From: Bacillota bacterium
Lineage (GTDB): Bacteria > Bacillota > Clostridia > Lachnospirales > Lachnospiraceae
NCBI GenBank assembly: GCA_023418475.1
Contig: JAEZZO010000022.1
Span: 1-36,030, forward strand
DNA length: 36,030 nt
Reading direction: 5' to 3'
The position numbers were made by a program, and so were the translations under genes. This document shows, one piece after another, positions 1 through 7,071 of the stretch. Position 1 is the stretch's first letter; each line of letters begins with the position of its first letter. The notes under the pieces are model-generated. The model saw only the letters and a list, made by a program, of their open reading frames with translations, had not been told where the DNA came from and searched no databases.

Positions 1-136
1 ACTCGACACCATTATTCTACTACAAAAAGGATGAGGATTCCTTATATTTTTGGTAATTTCTTAAAGTTGTTTATTACAATACCGATGAAACAAGGGTACT
101 GTGGATAAAACTACGGAAACTCAAGAATGTAAGGTA

Positions 137-165
137 TTGACAAGAAATTTGATAAATGCTATCCT
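137..165 (+). promoter_or_regulatory. Predicted sigma-A promoter upstream of the binding-protein gene
   Basis: TTGACA (137-142), a 17-bp spacer and TATCCT (160-165). Transcription would start near 172 and immediately meet the hairpin at 209-247, so this may be a leader with an attenuator rather than a simple promoter. Bases 1-136 hold no gene that I can support. Confidence 0.5.
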
Positions 166-208
166 ATGTATAAATTCATGAACAGAGAAATTAATACGCG
201 TATGACAT

Positions 209-247
209 AGGCGTCTAGAGTAAAACACTTTAGGCGCCTTTTTATTT
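209..247 (+). terminator. Hairpin terminator or attenuator before the binding-protein gene
   Basis: Two 13-base arms (209-221 and 227-239) pair completely if two G-U pairs are allowed, and a T-rich run follows at 239-247. It lies about 120 bp upstream of the lipoprotein start and about 40 bp after a predicted promoter. It could end an upstream transcript or attenuate this one. Confidence 0.7.
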
Positions 248-366
248 TGTAAGAAATTTTCAACGAAGGCAGATGATCAAATGCCGACAGGATAACATAT
301 ACAAAAGTACATATCTTTCATAATGCAGTGATATCAAACAGAAATTAATTAAGGAGGAAAGTATAA

Positions 367-1209
367 ATGAAAAAGTTTTTGAGAGGTGTTATTACAGTAT
401 TATTGCTCATATCAATGAGCGTAGCTCTACTGGGCTGTGCGAAGGAGAAAAAGGAAATCACAATTGCAACCGGTAAAACAGCAAAGGGTGCTTTGGAGGG
501 CGTTACACTTAAAGTCGGCACCTCAGGACTATTTGCGCCCTTCTCCTATTATGATGAGGATGGAACAACTTTGATTGGTTATGATCTTGATTTTCTGAAA
601 GCCTTACAGGATTATTTAGGATTTAAAATTGATGGTGATGTACAAGCGATGGATTATTCAACCCTAACTACATCAGTTGCCTCCGGTAAGCTGGATATTG
701 CTATGGCAGCTTTATGTGCAACGGACGAGAGAAAGGAAAAAATGAATTTTACAGATACCTATTATGACTCGGGTCAGATTCTCTGTAAAAACAAAGAGAC
801 AAGTCCTGCAGAATTAACCTCTGTAGAAGATTTAAAAAGTGGTAAGTTTATAGTGGCAGTCGAAAAAGGAACCGCTTCCGATCTTTACATTCAAAAATTA
901 GGCGTCCCGACAGAAAAGATTGAGGTTCATGATACAATTACTACGGCATATGAATCTTTAGAACAGGGCAAGGTAGATTGTCTGATACAGGATACCCCCG
1001 GTATGGCATATTATATCAAAACGGTAAAAGGTACTAAGCTTGAAATGATAGGAGATGAATTCAATAATGGCCAGGCACCGTATGCTGTTGCGATTTCCTT
1101 CGACTGTTCCAAGAAATATAAAGGAATTGTTGATGCATTGAACCAGGCAATAAAAGAGCTTACTGAAGCCGGAACAATGAAAGAAATTAATACCAAATGG
1201 TGTGAATAG
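367..1209 (+). CDS. Amino-acid-type ABC transporter substrate-binding lipoprotein
   Basis: A 280-residue extracellular solute-binding protein of the SBP_bac_3 family, which bind polar amino acids or related small molecules and deliver them to an ABC importer. The N-terminus has KK, a hydrophobic stretch and a lipobox (LLGC, Cys at about residue 24), so it should be a lipid-anchored exoprotein. The mature part has the family's paired lobes, including a GYDLDFLKAL stretch near 75 and a TDERKEKMNFTD stretch near 120. The AAGGAGGAAA ribosome site just upstream fixes the start. No permease or ATPase gene is next to it: hairpin terminators on both sides make it monocistronic, so it probably works with an importer encoded elsewhere. 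The ligand cannot be read from sequence. Confidence 0.9.
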   Translation: MKKFLRGVITVLLLISMSVALLGCAKEKKEITIATGKTAKGALEGVTLKVGTSGLFAPFSYYDEDGTTLIGYDLDFLKALQDYLGFKIDGDVQAMDYSTLTTSVASGKLDIAMAALCATDERKEKMNFTDTYYDSGQILCKNKETSPAELTSVEDLKSGKFIVAVEKGTASDLYIQKLGVPTEKIEVHDTITTAYESLEQGKVDCLIQDTPGMAYYIKTVKGTKLEMIGDEFNNGQAPYAVAISFDCSKKYKGIVDALNQAIKELTEAGTMKEINTKWCE

Positions 1210-1222
1210 GAGTAATTAATAT

Positions 1223-1270
1223 GATAAAACAAGAAGAGAGTCCCGAAAGGGATTCTCTTCTTGTTTTATC
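1223..1270 (+). terminator. Strong intrinsic terminator after the binding-protein gene
   Basis: Two 22-base arms (1223-1244, 1249-1270) form a near-perfect stem, with one G-U pair, around a GAAA tetraloop. It begins 13 bp after the stop codon. The arms are A/T-rich at the base, so the stem could work in both directions. Confidence 0.85.
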
Positions 1271-1441
1271 AAAAGATATAATTGGGTGGTATCATTAATA
1301 GATATTCTTATATTAGAGTAGGAATGTGGTTGCGTAACGCTCTTTACAAAGAAGTATTTATCATCCTTATTATTAGTATTGGATATCGACGAAGGTAATT
1401 ATCTTTAATTATAAAATATTGGTAGAAAATAGAAATATATA

Positions 1442-1450
1442 TGGTATACT
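1442..1450 (+). promoter_or_regulatory. Extended -10 promoter element
   Basis: TGGTATACT is an extended -10 box about 70 bp before the helix-turn-helix gene at 1521. No good -35 hexamer is visible at the proper distance. Bases 1271-1441 hold nothing else I can support. Confidence 0.4.
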
Positions 1451-1520
1451 TTAAAAAAAGAATTCTTATTGCCCTGGATAAGAAGCAATATTATTTAAAA
1501 TAAAAAGGAGGCTGCCAATT

Positions 1521-1934
1521 ATGAATGTATATGAATATATTTCACCTTGGTTGAGAAATTTACTGGATGAATATCATTTTAATAAAGAAACATTGGCAAA
1601 ATATCTTTCTGTGAGTACTAAAACGGTGAATGATTTAGCGCAGGGAAAGGAAGTAAAGCTACCTGACGATTATAACAAAGTATTGGATAAGATTTTATTT
1701 CTATCCATTATACCTAAAGAAGTACCGGATCTGAAAGTGAAAGCATTTTTGGAGGTGTTATTGTCTTATCATAAGCTATCCAAAGATACTATTGCAAAAA
1801 TGGCTGGAGTAGAAATATCAGATATAGAAAATTTTCTATGTGAAAAATATGAATATGTGGATTTTGAGATCAGATATAAAATAGCGTCAGTTACAATGGC
1901 ACTACGTTTCTTTTTGAAAGATAATGAGCTTTAA
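1521..1934 (+). CDS. Small protein with two helix-turn-helix-like repeats
   Basis: A 137-residue protein, predicted cytoplasmic. It has an internal duplication: both a segment starting at residue 18 (YHFNKETLAKYLSVS) and one starting at residue 83 (YHKLSKDTIAKMAGVE) follow the pattern YH-x-x-K-x-T-x-A-K-x-x-x-V typical of XRE/Cro-type helix 2-turn-helix 3 units. The two halves are joined by a hydrophobic linker at about 55-80. I infer a DNA-binding or regulatory role; the tandem could bind DNA as a pseudo-dimer. The start is supported by AAAAAGGAGG nine bases upstream. It is transcribed alone and no target gene is obvious nearby. I recall similar unnamed HTH proteins in Lachnospiraceae but give no symbol. 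Confidence 0.75.
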   Translation: MNVYEYISPWLRNLLDEYHFNKETLAKYLSVSTKTVNDLAQGKEVKLPDDYNKVLDKILFLSIIPKEVPDLKVKAFLEVLLSYHKLSKDTIAKMAGVEISDIENFLCEKYEYVDFEIRYKIASVTMALRFFLKDNEL

Positions 1935-2005
1935 ATACAGATCACTATTTTTATTGGATTTTATCTTTTGATAATAATAGGCTGTTATTATGCCATCAAC
2001 AGAAT

Positions 2006-2102
2006 GAAGAGCTATAAAGATAAGAAAAGCTAGAAATAAAAGAAGAGCTATAAATAAAAGAAGAGCTATAAATAAAAGAAAAGCTATAAATAAAAGAAAA
2101 GC
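2006..2102. repeat. 18-bp tandem repeat array
   Basis: Five full units of consensus GAARAGCTATAAATAAAA (2006-2023, 2024-2041, 2042-2059, 2060-2077, 2078-2095) plus a partial sixth. The middle three units are almost identical. The unit is six codons long and one frame stays open to 2140 (repeating RAINKR), but that frame has no start codon after the stop at 2005-2007, so I do not call a gene. Confidence 0.85.
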
Positions 2103-2268
2103 AGGACAGAGGAAAAGCCAACTGGCTAGGTTGGCTTTGTAAGGGAGAAAATTTATGAAAAAATCTATGTTAATGTACTTGTCTGCTTTGATTAACTTTA
2201 TGAGCTCATTATAGTGTTTAATTGTGTCCTAAATATATCAGTTCAGTGAAAAAACTGTGAATAAATAA
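2103..2268 (+). repeat. Degenerate repeat, copy A (partner at 9541-9705)
   Basis: This stretch aligns along its whole length with 9541-9705. Both copies contain a hairpin (AAAAGCCAAC/GTTGGCTTT here), a purine-rich ribosome site, a short ORF beginning MKKSML, and a shared tail ending near CTGTGAAT. Here the ORF is only 19 codons (2155-2214) because of frame changes. In the other copy a sigma-factor fragment follows, so both are probably remnants of the same phage- or ICE-type regulatory segment. Confidence 0.7.
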
Positions 2269-2489
2269 TAGAACAAGGATTATGAACTGTTTGGGGTTAG
2301 GAGAGGGTATTCCCTTCCAAACATTGCTGCTGTAGGGCAGAGCAATCTTTAAATAATTGTACAGGGAATTTGATTTTCCCATTATCTGGTGGCTGGCAGA
2401 TACAACTTTTCCTTAACAGGATAAAGCTTCTTACAGAGGCTCTTGTAATCATAACATTATGTTGTCTCCTGATCTTTCATCTTATTCCA
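2269..2489. other. Intergenic, no gene seen
   Basis: A few small hairpins are visible (TTGCTGCTG/CAGAGCAA near 2323-2347 and GGGAA/TTCCC near 2364-2379). These could end transcripts from either side. No ORF with a start and ribosome site was found. Confidence 0.4.
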
Positions 2490-3164
2490 TTATAATATAC
2501 TTTGTAATTTATCAAAATTAAGAATGCGGATGTCTCGTTTCTGTATTCGGATCAGTCCATCTGCCTGCATATTCATAAGCTCCCGGGAGAGGGATGGCCG
2601 AGCAGTATTCAAATAATCCGCCAGTTCTTCCCGTTTCATGGAAAGGGAGACCTTACCATCCGCATTACTATTTCTTAATAAGAGGGTGGCAATTTTCTGC
2701 CGTAACGTGACGCAGGAAAGAATTTGTACCTTCTGGTTGAGAATATAAGCTTTATTGGCAAGAATGGTTAACAGGTTGGAAATCAGTCTTGCGTGATATT
2801 CGCAGTTCTTCTGGCAGGTGTGAAAAAAGAACTCCTTTGGAATACGCATAATCTTAGCAGGAGTAATGGCCTGGACATAGTGATCATATTCCTCACGCTT
2901 CAGGAAAACGAACACCTCCCCAAAAAGTTCACCACTCTGATGAAAAGTTGCGATAATACTCCGTTTTCCTGTGGCTGTATCATTGCATATTGTGACACTT
3001 CCCTCTATCAGTATCAAGAGATGCGTTGGCACATCCTTCTGGTAGAATACTATTTCATCCTTGCCGTAGGAAACGACATCTGATTTGCTGCATATTAGGC
3101 AATTGTTTATCTCCCCCTCGGACATACCGAAAAAGAGCGGACTGTTTTTTAATGATGGAAACAT
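2490..3164 (-). CDS. Crp/Fnr-family transcriptional regulator
   Basis: A 224-residue regulator: an N-terminal cyclic-nucleotide-binding-type beta-roll (about 10-120, with GELFGEVFVF at about 78-87), a dimerisation helix (about 120-155) and a C-terminal winged helix (about 160-224) whose recognition segment reads REELADYLNTARPSLSRELM. It lacks the four-Cys [4Fe-4S] pattern of classical FNR. GGAAGGAAGA lies upstream of the ATG. It follows the DUF1858 gene on the same strand after 94 bp, so both may be one transcript. Two GTAAC-N4-GTTAC palindromes upstream of that gene and of the divergent DUF438 gene are good candidates for its own binding sites. In Clostridia such regulators (HcpR-like) control hybrid-cluster/NO-stress genes; that assignment here is inference. 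Confidence 0.85.
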   Translation of the reverse strand: MFPSLKNSPLFFGMSEGEINNCLICSKSDVVSYGKDEIVFYQKDVPTHLLILIEGSVTICNDTATGKRSIIATFHQSGELFGEVFVFLKREEYDHYVQAITPAKIMRIPKEFFFHTCQKNCEYHARLISNLLTILANKAYILNQKVQILSCVTLRQKIATLLLRNSNADGKVSLSMKREELADYLNTARPSLSRELMNMQADGLIRIQKRDIRILNFDKLQSIL

Positions 3165-3258
3165 GCTGTGTCTTCCTTCCAGATAGGTTGTTATTTGTAT
3201 TGTTATGAATTATATCACAGTATAGAACGAAACAGCAACGGATTTGCACAAGAGAGAA

Positions 3259-3480
3259 TTACTTTTTCTCAATAGCTTCTACCATTTTCTGTTCAAAGGC
3301 TTGTGGGTCAAAATGCTTACTCTTTAAGGCTGTTTCGATAGAAATAGTACGTCCTACAGTTTTGCGCATGGTTTGATTGCGCAGATTCTCAAAACCATTT
3401 GCTGCAAGGAGTTCGATCAGTTCAGAATAACGTTCGGTGAGATCAAAGACTTTGTCAGAAAGTGAGAAATATGGATTCAT
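3259..3480 (-). CDS. DUF1858-type small protein
   Basis: A 73-residue protein matching the DUF1858 pattern: a short helix (VFDLTERYSELIELLAANGFENL, about 11-33) and then a TMRKTVGRTISIETALK segment. DUF1858 occurs alone or fused to DUF438/hemerythrin and hybrid-cluster-like proteins and resembles the N-terminal ScdA domain of iron-centre repair proteins. This copy lacks the usual Cys pair after the helix. AAGGAGG eight bases upstream of the ATG fixes the start. It is divergent from the DUF438-hemerythrin gene and upstream of the Crp/Fnr gene. I infer a shared stress function; its biochemical role is not known to me. Confidence 0.75.
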   Translation of the reverse strand: MNPYFSLSDKVFDLTERYSELIELLAANGFENLRNQTMRKTVGRTISIETALKSKHFDPQAFEQKMVEAIEKK

Positions 3481-3553
3481 ATAAGTTACCTCCTTAAATT
3501 GTTAGTGTTATCTAACCTTTGTGTATGACTGGTTTCGCCTGTCTATTCTATTA

Positions 3554-3600
3554 AGTATATACTAATGAAGAGTTTGCATTTTATCCGTAACATACGTTAC
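3554..3600 (-). promoter_or_regulatory. Operator palindrome and -10 box of the DUF1858-crp transcript
   Basis: GTAACATACGTTAC (3587-3600) is a GTAAC-N4-GTTAC palindrome. Reading leftward, TAGTATATACTT supplies a -10 box at either 3564-3559 (TAGTAT) or 3559-3554 (TATACT), which puts the palindrome centre roughly 41-47 bp upstream of the start. That is near the position used by Crp/Fnr-type activators. It would make the operon autoregulated. Confidence 0.6.
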
Positions 3601-3806
3601 AAAACCGGATATTTTGATAAAAGAAGTAAGAAGGTTGTTACCATATCAATAAAGATTACATTTGTTAGATACTTGATGGGGTGGATCCTAATGTGACTCT
3701 CATTATTTTAGGTTTATGAGGAGAAACCTGTTGTGAGTTTCGTGATAGTTAGATTTATAATGGCGAGGATGCAATTATAAAGTTATGATAGGTTATCGAT
3801 CAAAAT

Positions 3807-3847
3807 GTAACAATTGTTACGGAAACTATATGCAGAGTTGGTATAAT
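3807..3847 (+). promoter_or_regulatory. Operator palindrome and extended -10 promoter of the DUF438 gene
   Basis: GTAACAATTGTTAC (3807-3820) is a perfect palindrome of the same type as 3587-3600. A TGGTATAAT extended -10 follows (TATAAT 3842-3847) and no good -35 is present. The predicted start near 3854 places the palindrome centre at about -41, the classical class II activation position for Crp/Fnr proteins. The weak -35 plus this spacing suggests activation. Confidence 0.7.
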
Positions 3848-3981
3848 TAGGTCATAAAATCTTAGAAAAATATCCGCTTGTGTATTGTTTTGCATGCTGC
3901 GGGTATCCTAATACATTAAAAACAAGATCTAATTTATCATTTCAAAGGTGTATATAAATTATTCAATAAAGGAGGCATCAT

Positions 3982-5169
3982 ATGAGTGAAGAGATAAACA
4001 ATCGAGAATATCGTCAGCAGATACTGAAGGAGCTGATCGGTCAACTCCATGAAGGGAAAAGTGTGGAAGAGGTGCAGGGAAAGTTTGCTGAGGTTTTTGG
4101 ACATGTTTCTGCTGAGGAGATAGCCCTTGCAGAAGCTGCTTTAATTCAGGGTGGACTGCCTGTTACCGAGGTGCAGCGGTTATGCGATGTGCACGCTGCA
4201 GTTTTTAAGGGTTCTATAGAAGAAATACATCATAAGATTGATCCTTCAGATATTCCAGGGCATCCGGCTCATACTCTGAAGCTGGAAAACAGGGCACTGG
4301 AAAAGCTCATAGGGCAAATTCAGGAGAAGAACTTGCCGGCTGAGACTTTGAAGAAGGCCTTAGCCAGGCTGTCGGAAATTAATTCGCATTACACCAGAAA
4401 AGAAAATCTATTCTTTCCTTATCTGGAGCAGTACGGCATTGCTGCTCCGCCCAAGGTAATGTGGGGGGTGGACGATGAAATACGTGCGCAGCTAAAAACG
4501 ATACGGCAGGAGCTTCAAGAAAATAAGGGAAATCAGAGGAAGGAAGAGTTAGAGGTCCTGCTGACTAAGATTACAGATATGATTTTTAAGGAAGAAAATA
4601 TCCTGTTGCCTATGCTGTTAGAAAATCTGACACAGGATGAATGGAAATCGATTGCAGATGAAAGCCGGGAGTTGGGTTACTGTCTGATTGATCAAGTACC
4701 AGAATGGAGTCCATCAGGGCAGAAAGTAGCAATACAACCTAAAACCGAAACAGCTGCTCCAGGTGTCATAACTTTACCAACGGGTGTGCTAAAAACCGAA
4801 GAACTGGTTAAGCTGATGGATACTCTGCCAATCGATATTACCTTTGTCGACAAGGATGATACGGTTAGATACTTTTCCCAAGGCGCAGAGCGGGTGTTCC
4901 CGCGAACCAAAGCAATTATCGGGCGGAAGGTATCAAACTGCCACCCTCCGGCAAGTGTTCATATTGTGGAGCAGCTGGTGGAGGATTTTAGGGCAGGGCG
5001 TAAGGATCATGAAGATTTCTGGATTAACATGGGAGAAAAGTATATTCTGATCCGCTACTTTGCCGTACGCGGGGACTTGGGAGAGTACCTTGGTGTCTTG
5101 GAGGTTACGCAAAATATACGTCCCATACAGGAAATTAAAGGAGAAAAAAGGCTGGTAACACAGGAGTAG
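3982..5169 (+). CDS. DUF438-hemerythrin-PAS protein
   Basis: A 395-residue cytoplasmic protein with three parts: an N-terminal DUF438 domain (about 1-90), a hemerythrin-like helical domain (about 92-240) and a C-terminal PAS domain (about 268-385). Likely metal ligands include His94, His97, His136 (HYTRKENLFFP), Glu141 and Glu205 (KEENILLP). The PAS part carries the FVDKDDTVRYFSQGAERVF pattern. Such proteins are thought to hold a diiron site and sense or handle O2, NO or peroxide; the exact reaction is not settled. AAAGGAGG precedes the ATG. The promoter has a strong Crp/Fnr-type palindrome at -41, and the divergent regulator and DUF1858 genes plus the downstream hemerythrin gene support a common stress module. 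Confidence 0.9.
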   Translation: MSEEINNREYRQQILKELIGQLHEGKSVEEVQGKFAEVFGHVSAEEIALAEAALIQGGLPVTEVQRLCDVHAAVFKGSIEEIHHKIDPSDIPGHPAHTLKLENRALEKLIGQIQEKNLPAETLKKALARLSEINSHYTRKENLFFPYLEQYGIAAPPKVMWGVDDEIRAQLKTIRQELQENKGNQRKEELEVLLTKITDMIFKEENILLPMLLENLTQDEWKSIADESRELGYCLIDQVPEWSPSGQKVAIQPKTETAAPGVITLPTGVLKTEELVKLMDTLPIDITFVDKDDTVRYFSQGAERVFPRTKAIIGRKVSNCHPPASVHIVEQLVEDFRAGRKDHEDFWINMGEKYILIRYFAVRGDLGEYLGVLEVTQNIRPIQEIKGEKRLVTQE

Positions 5170-5181
5170 AACTATATAAAA

Positions 5182-5216
5182 CAGTGTCCGAGGAAAAGTT
5201 AGTCCACCGGACACTG
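5182..5216 (+). terminator. Hairpin after the DUF438 gene
   Basis: CAGTGTCCG (5182-5190) and CGGACACTG (5208-5216) form a perfect 9-bp stem 12 bp after the stop codon. No T-run follows, so termination may be weak and some transcription could continue into the hemerythrin gene. Confidence 0.45.
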
Positions 5217-5241
5217 CTGATACATATTATAAACAATATAA

Positions 5242-5313
5242 GGATTTTGGTGTCAAATTCTCACGCTGATTTTTCAGCACCTTGGTTAACATAAATCCGC
5301 GTGAGAATTAGAC
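5242..5313. repeat. Palindromic element, possible divergent member of the mini-element family
   Basis: The arms GTCAAATTCTCACGC (5252-5266) and GCGTGAGAATTAGAC (5299-5313) are inverted repeats with one mismatch. A nested GCTGA-TTTT-TCAGC hairpin (5265-5278) lies inside. The left border GGATTTTGGTGTCAAA resembles the left end of the element at 5841 (GGATTCGAGTGTCAAA), but the right border and target duplication are unclear. Confidence 0.5.
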
Positions 5314-5386
5314 AGCCTTCGGTAAATCATTCTTAGGCTTTTGTCATTCGAATCCATATGAACAACAATAGAAGAGGAGAACACAA

Positions 5387-5803
5387 ATGAAAAATTTAGA
5401 TATGCTAAAAAGACAGCACGGCGAAATGCTAACCTTAATTAAAATCATAGAGACAGCGGCTCAAACTAGTCCGGAAGATAAAGCAGAAGAAATTGCTTAT
5501 AGCATGAATGCTCTGTCCGGAAAGATGAAAATGCACCTATTAAATGAGGATCAGTTTTTATATCCATCCTTAGCAAAAAATGAAAAGGATATCATAAGAA
5601 CTACCGCGCAGCAGTTTAATCAGGAAATGGGTGGACTTGCTGCTGAATTCACTCTATTCGTTCAAAAATATAACATCCCAAGCAAAATTATTGCAGGGAA
5701 AAGTGTATTAGCTGCAGAAAGCCGGATAATATTCCAAATGATTAAAGAGAGAATAGCCAGAGAGGATGATAAACTTTATCCATTGGTGGAGGACAACGCT
5801 TAA
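5387..5803 (+). CDS. Hemerythrin domain protein
   Basis: A 138-residue four-helix protein of the hemerythrin/HHE family. Candidate iron ligands are His11 (KRQHGEM), His50 and Glu54 (HLLNEDQFLYPSL), and the acidic C-terminal REDDKLYPLVE segment. The usual final His in that last motif is replaced by Asp, so the metal site may be atypical. Similar proteins bind a diiron centre for O2/NO sensing or iron-centre repair. AGAGGAGA lies upstream of the ATG. It lies downstream of the DUF438-hemerythrin gene in the same direction, with a hairpin and a palindromic element between, so co-transcription is uncertain. Confidence 0.85.
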   Translation: MKNLDMLKRQHGEMLTLIKIIETAAQTSPEDKAEEIAYSMNALSGKMKMHLLNEDQFLYPSLAKNEKDIIRTTAQQFNQEMGGLAAEFTLFVQKYNIPSKIIAGKSVLAAESRIIFQMIKERIAREDDKLYPLVEDNA

Positions 5804-5834
5804 CGATGCTTTTCTTCATGGCCCTTTTTCATCA

Positions 5835-5944
5835 TTTATAGGATTCGAGTGTCAAAAGTCATCAAAAATAATATTAGTTGAATATGGCTGCATATATATT
5901 CAATGCAATGATTAAATCTGACTTTTGGCACTCGGATCTTTATA
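5835..5944. mobile_element. Miniature inverted-repeat element (copy 1) with 6-bp target duplication
   Basis: A 98-bp palindromic element (5841-5938) has ends GGATTCGAGTGTCAAAAGTC and TGACTTTTGGCACTCGGATC that pair over about 19-20 bp with G-U allowances. It is flanked on both sides by TTTATA (5835-5840, 5939-5944). A second inverted repeat (TTGAAT.../...ATTCAA) lies inside. It has no coding capacity. Related copies lie at 28096-28171 and 28524-28600. Confidence 0.75.
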
Positions 5945-6093
5945 GCAGATTGTAAAATAAGTAACCCAATTAAAGTCTTTCCTTCTCTCTTATGAAGTAA
6001 TAAGAAATATGAGAAGACACAGAGATATAAAAAAAGAGTATACACTTGAGTATATACCCTTTTTAAATTGTAGATAAAGCAGCTTTTCAGATA

Positions 6094-6849
6094 TTATAAT
6101 TTGAGTAGCCTGCAGTAATCCCTTTCTGCCTCTATTACACACTCAGCGATTAGCTTTGAAAATGGTTCCATATCATTAAGCCGTCTGGAAGCGGATAGAG
6201 CATCGACATAGTCATTTCTTAATACCGGTGGGATAGAGACCACACCATAACCGGCATTCATCAGAATAAGGTTCATTAGGAGTCGGGCAGTTCTACCGTT
6301 CCCATCAACGAAAGGGTGAATATCAACCAGGCGCTTATGTGCCATGGCTGCCAACTCAATCGGATGTAAGGTACTTTGTGAGAAATGGATTTGATCCACA
6401 AGGTGTTTCATGAACTGCGGTATTTCCTCCGGTGATGGAGGAACGTAATCTGTACCGGAGATAAAAGCCAGAATTGTACGATACTGGCCGGATTGATCAG
6501 CGTCAACTTTCTGATAAAATAAGCGGTGCAGTTTTTTGATGATGTCTTCTGTGATCTCCATGTCCTGGTGCCTTGCCAGCTCCAGGATAAAATCATAAGC
6601 AGCACCATGTCCAACAGCTTCATAACAGTCCTTTAGAGGACGTCCACCAACAGTGATACCGTCCTCCAGGATTATCTTAGTTTCGGAAATAGTAAGAGTA
6701 TTACCTTCAAGGGCATTACTGCTGTAGGTAAAGCCGACACGGTAATAATCATCCAAGGATTTTAATTCTTCCTTAGCCATTGGTCGGGCAGAGGATATCT
6801 TCTCTTTATAGGAATCTGCTTTTTGAAGCAGTTCTTGTAATACTGACAT
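6094..6849 (-). CDS. Fic family protein (predicted AMP-transferase)
   Basis: A 251-residue Fic-domain protein. The core motif HPFVDGNGR is at residues 178-186, with the catalytic His178 and phosphate-binding GNGR. An inhibitory-helix motif (SNALEG, residues 44-49; pattern [S/T]xxxE[G/N]) lies N-terminal to the Fic core, which marks a class II, self-inhibited Fic enzyme. Fic proteins usually transfer AMP from ATP to a Ser/Thr/Tyr of a target protein; the target is not evident. I place the start at 6849, where AAGGAGG precedes the ATG by six bases, rather than an upstream in-frame codon. It is monocistronic, and no antitoxin-like partner (FicA) is adjacent, in keeping with the built-in inhibitory helix. 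Confidence 0.9.
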   Translation of the reverse strand: MSVLQELLQKADSYKEKISSARPMAKEELKSLDDYYRVGFTYSSNALEGNTLTISETKIILEDGITVGGRPLKDCYEAVGHGAAYDFILELARHQDMEITEDIIKKLHRLFYQKVDADQSGQYRTILAFISGTDYVPPSPEEIPQFMKHLVDQIHFSQSTLHPIELAAMAHKRLVDIHPFVDGNGRTARLLMNLILMNAGYGVVSIPPVLRNDYVDALSASRRLNDMEPFSKLIAECVIEAERDYCRLLKL

Positions 6850-7071
6850 TGTGAGCCTCCTTGTTCTTTGGTTGCTGTTCAAGCATGTTATGAGTAGATG
6901 TAAATGGTTATTTAATTATGCATGAAATACGTAAGGTCTTTATAAATTACTAGATACAATACCTTATCGCATCCTGCATTTAGTGTCAAATTGAATATCT
7001 TCCATCTGACTTCTGTGGGAAAAAAATAAATGGGAGCAGCGTAATATCAACCATTTCAATATGATAAAACC

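Noticed and set aside
2006..2140. Repeat-encoded peptide (RAINKR repeats)
   Set aside because: The frame is open but has no start codon after the stop at 2005-2007 and no ribosome site.
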